NCBI GenBank assembly: GCA_021735725.1
Contig: JAIPGS010000058.1
Coordinates: 1 to 5,315, forward strand
Origin: Candidatus Babeliales bacterium
GTDB lineage: Bacteria; Babelota; Babeliae; Babelales; CAIQNR01
DNA length: 5,315 bases
Reading direction: 5' to 3'
Shown here: piece by piece, positions 5,158-5,315 of the stretch
Layout of the letters: each line of letters begins with the position of its first letter
How positions within the stretch are numbered: position 1 is the first letter of the stretch
Notes under the pieces: generated by a model
Database searches by the model: none
What the model was told of the DNA's origin: nothing
What the model saw: the letters and a program-made list of their open reading frames with translations, nothing else
Made by a program: the position numbers and the translations under genes

Positions 5158-5315
5158 ATCGAATAAAGAGTATCTATCATTTAGTGAAGAATATTGTTAC
5201 CAACGTCATTGCCAGCGTAGTGTGGCAATCCAGGTTTATTCAAAAAAAAGTCTTAAAAAATTATATGGATAAAAATTTTAATTATCCTGGATTGTCACAC
5301 TACGCTGGCAATGAC
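5154..5315 (+). CDS. Partial gene coupled to batB, entered in frame by a palindromic element
   Basis: The ATG overlaps the batB stop (ATGA) and is preceded by GAGTGG (5143-5148) at 5 bases, so a start here is credible. The frame stays open for 54 codons to the window end. Only the first 17 residues (MNRIKSIYHLVKNIVTN) are outside the palindromic element; residues 18-54 are encoded by it. In Bat operons the gene after batB is often a TPR protein (BatC) or BatD, but nothing visible here allows a choice. The gene may be intact with an in-frame insertion of 37 codons, or broken by it. The sequence ends before this can be decided. Confidence 0.5.
   Translation, partial: MNRIKSIYHLVKNIVTNVIASVVWQSRFIQKKVLKNYMDKNFNYPGLSHYAGND
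5205..5315. repeat. 111-base palindromic element with 30-base inverted arms, resembling Rickettsia palindromic elements
   Basis: The left arm 5205-5234 (begins GTCATTGCCAGCG, ends CAATCCAGG) is the reverse complement of the right arm 5286-5315 (begins CCTGGATTG, ends GGCAATGAC), with one difference: G5225 against T5295, still a G-U pair in RNA. The 51-base AT-rich centre separates them. GTCATTGC...GCAATCC with its complement is the general pattern of dispersed palindromic repeats known from Rickettsia (RPE) and other bacteria. Each arm starts exactly on a codon of the gene begun at 5154, and 111 bases equals 37 codons without a stop. The outer right boundary cannot be seen because the window ends there. 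Confidence 0.85.

Overview
The window is AT-rich bacterial DNA, about 5.3 kb, with almost all genes on the + strand. Prokaryotic basics (Shine-Dalgarno sites, intrinsic terminators, a PlsC-type acyltransferase, paired BatA/BatB-type von Willebrand factor A proteins) sit beside two exported proteins with eukaryote-type zinc fingers, one MYND and one RING. This mix suggests an intracellular or protist-associated Gram-negative lineage. Candidate phylum Dependentiae (TM6/Babeliae) fits best, but that is an inference from gene style; the window holds no phylogenetic marker that settles it.

Layout from left to right. (1) Bases 1-52, minus strand: the first 17 codons of a gene that leaves the window, resembling the N-terminus of an IS5/DUF4096-type transposase. 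Before it lie a promoter and an inverted repeat that would hide its start site in read-through transcripts. (2) Bases 166-354: mostly non-coding, with a possible decayed minus-strand gene end. (3) 355-1083: 1-acyl-glycerol-3-phosphate acyltransferase-like PlsC. (4) 1104-2240: an autonomous cassette made of a promoter, a signal-peptide protein with a Rossmann methyltransferase-like core plus a C-terminal MYND finger, and an intrinsic terminator. (5) 2283-3278: BatA-like VWA membrane protein. (6) 3296-4101: a second cassette with a very similar promoter, a signal-peptide RING-finger protein, and a near-identical terminator. (7) 4150-5157: BatB-like VWA membrane protein. (8) 5154-5315: the start of a third gene overlapping batB by 4 bases. 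It is entered almost at once by a 111-base palindromic element whose 30-base arms are in phase with the codons, in the style of Rickettsia palindromic elements.

The two VWA genes would normally be neighbours in a Bat (MoxR/DUF58/VWA) operon. Here each is preceded by a self-contained zinc-finger cassette. The two cassettes share promoter architecture (TTGACA, 16-base spacer, extended -10 TATGMT) and a 51-base terminator block that differs only by one compensatory base pair. The most interesting reading is a modular set of exported eukaryotic-like effector candidates, each with its own start and stop signals, inserted into a conserved envelope operon. Both window ends fall in probable repetitive elements, which suggests a contig bounded by repeats.
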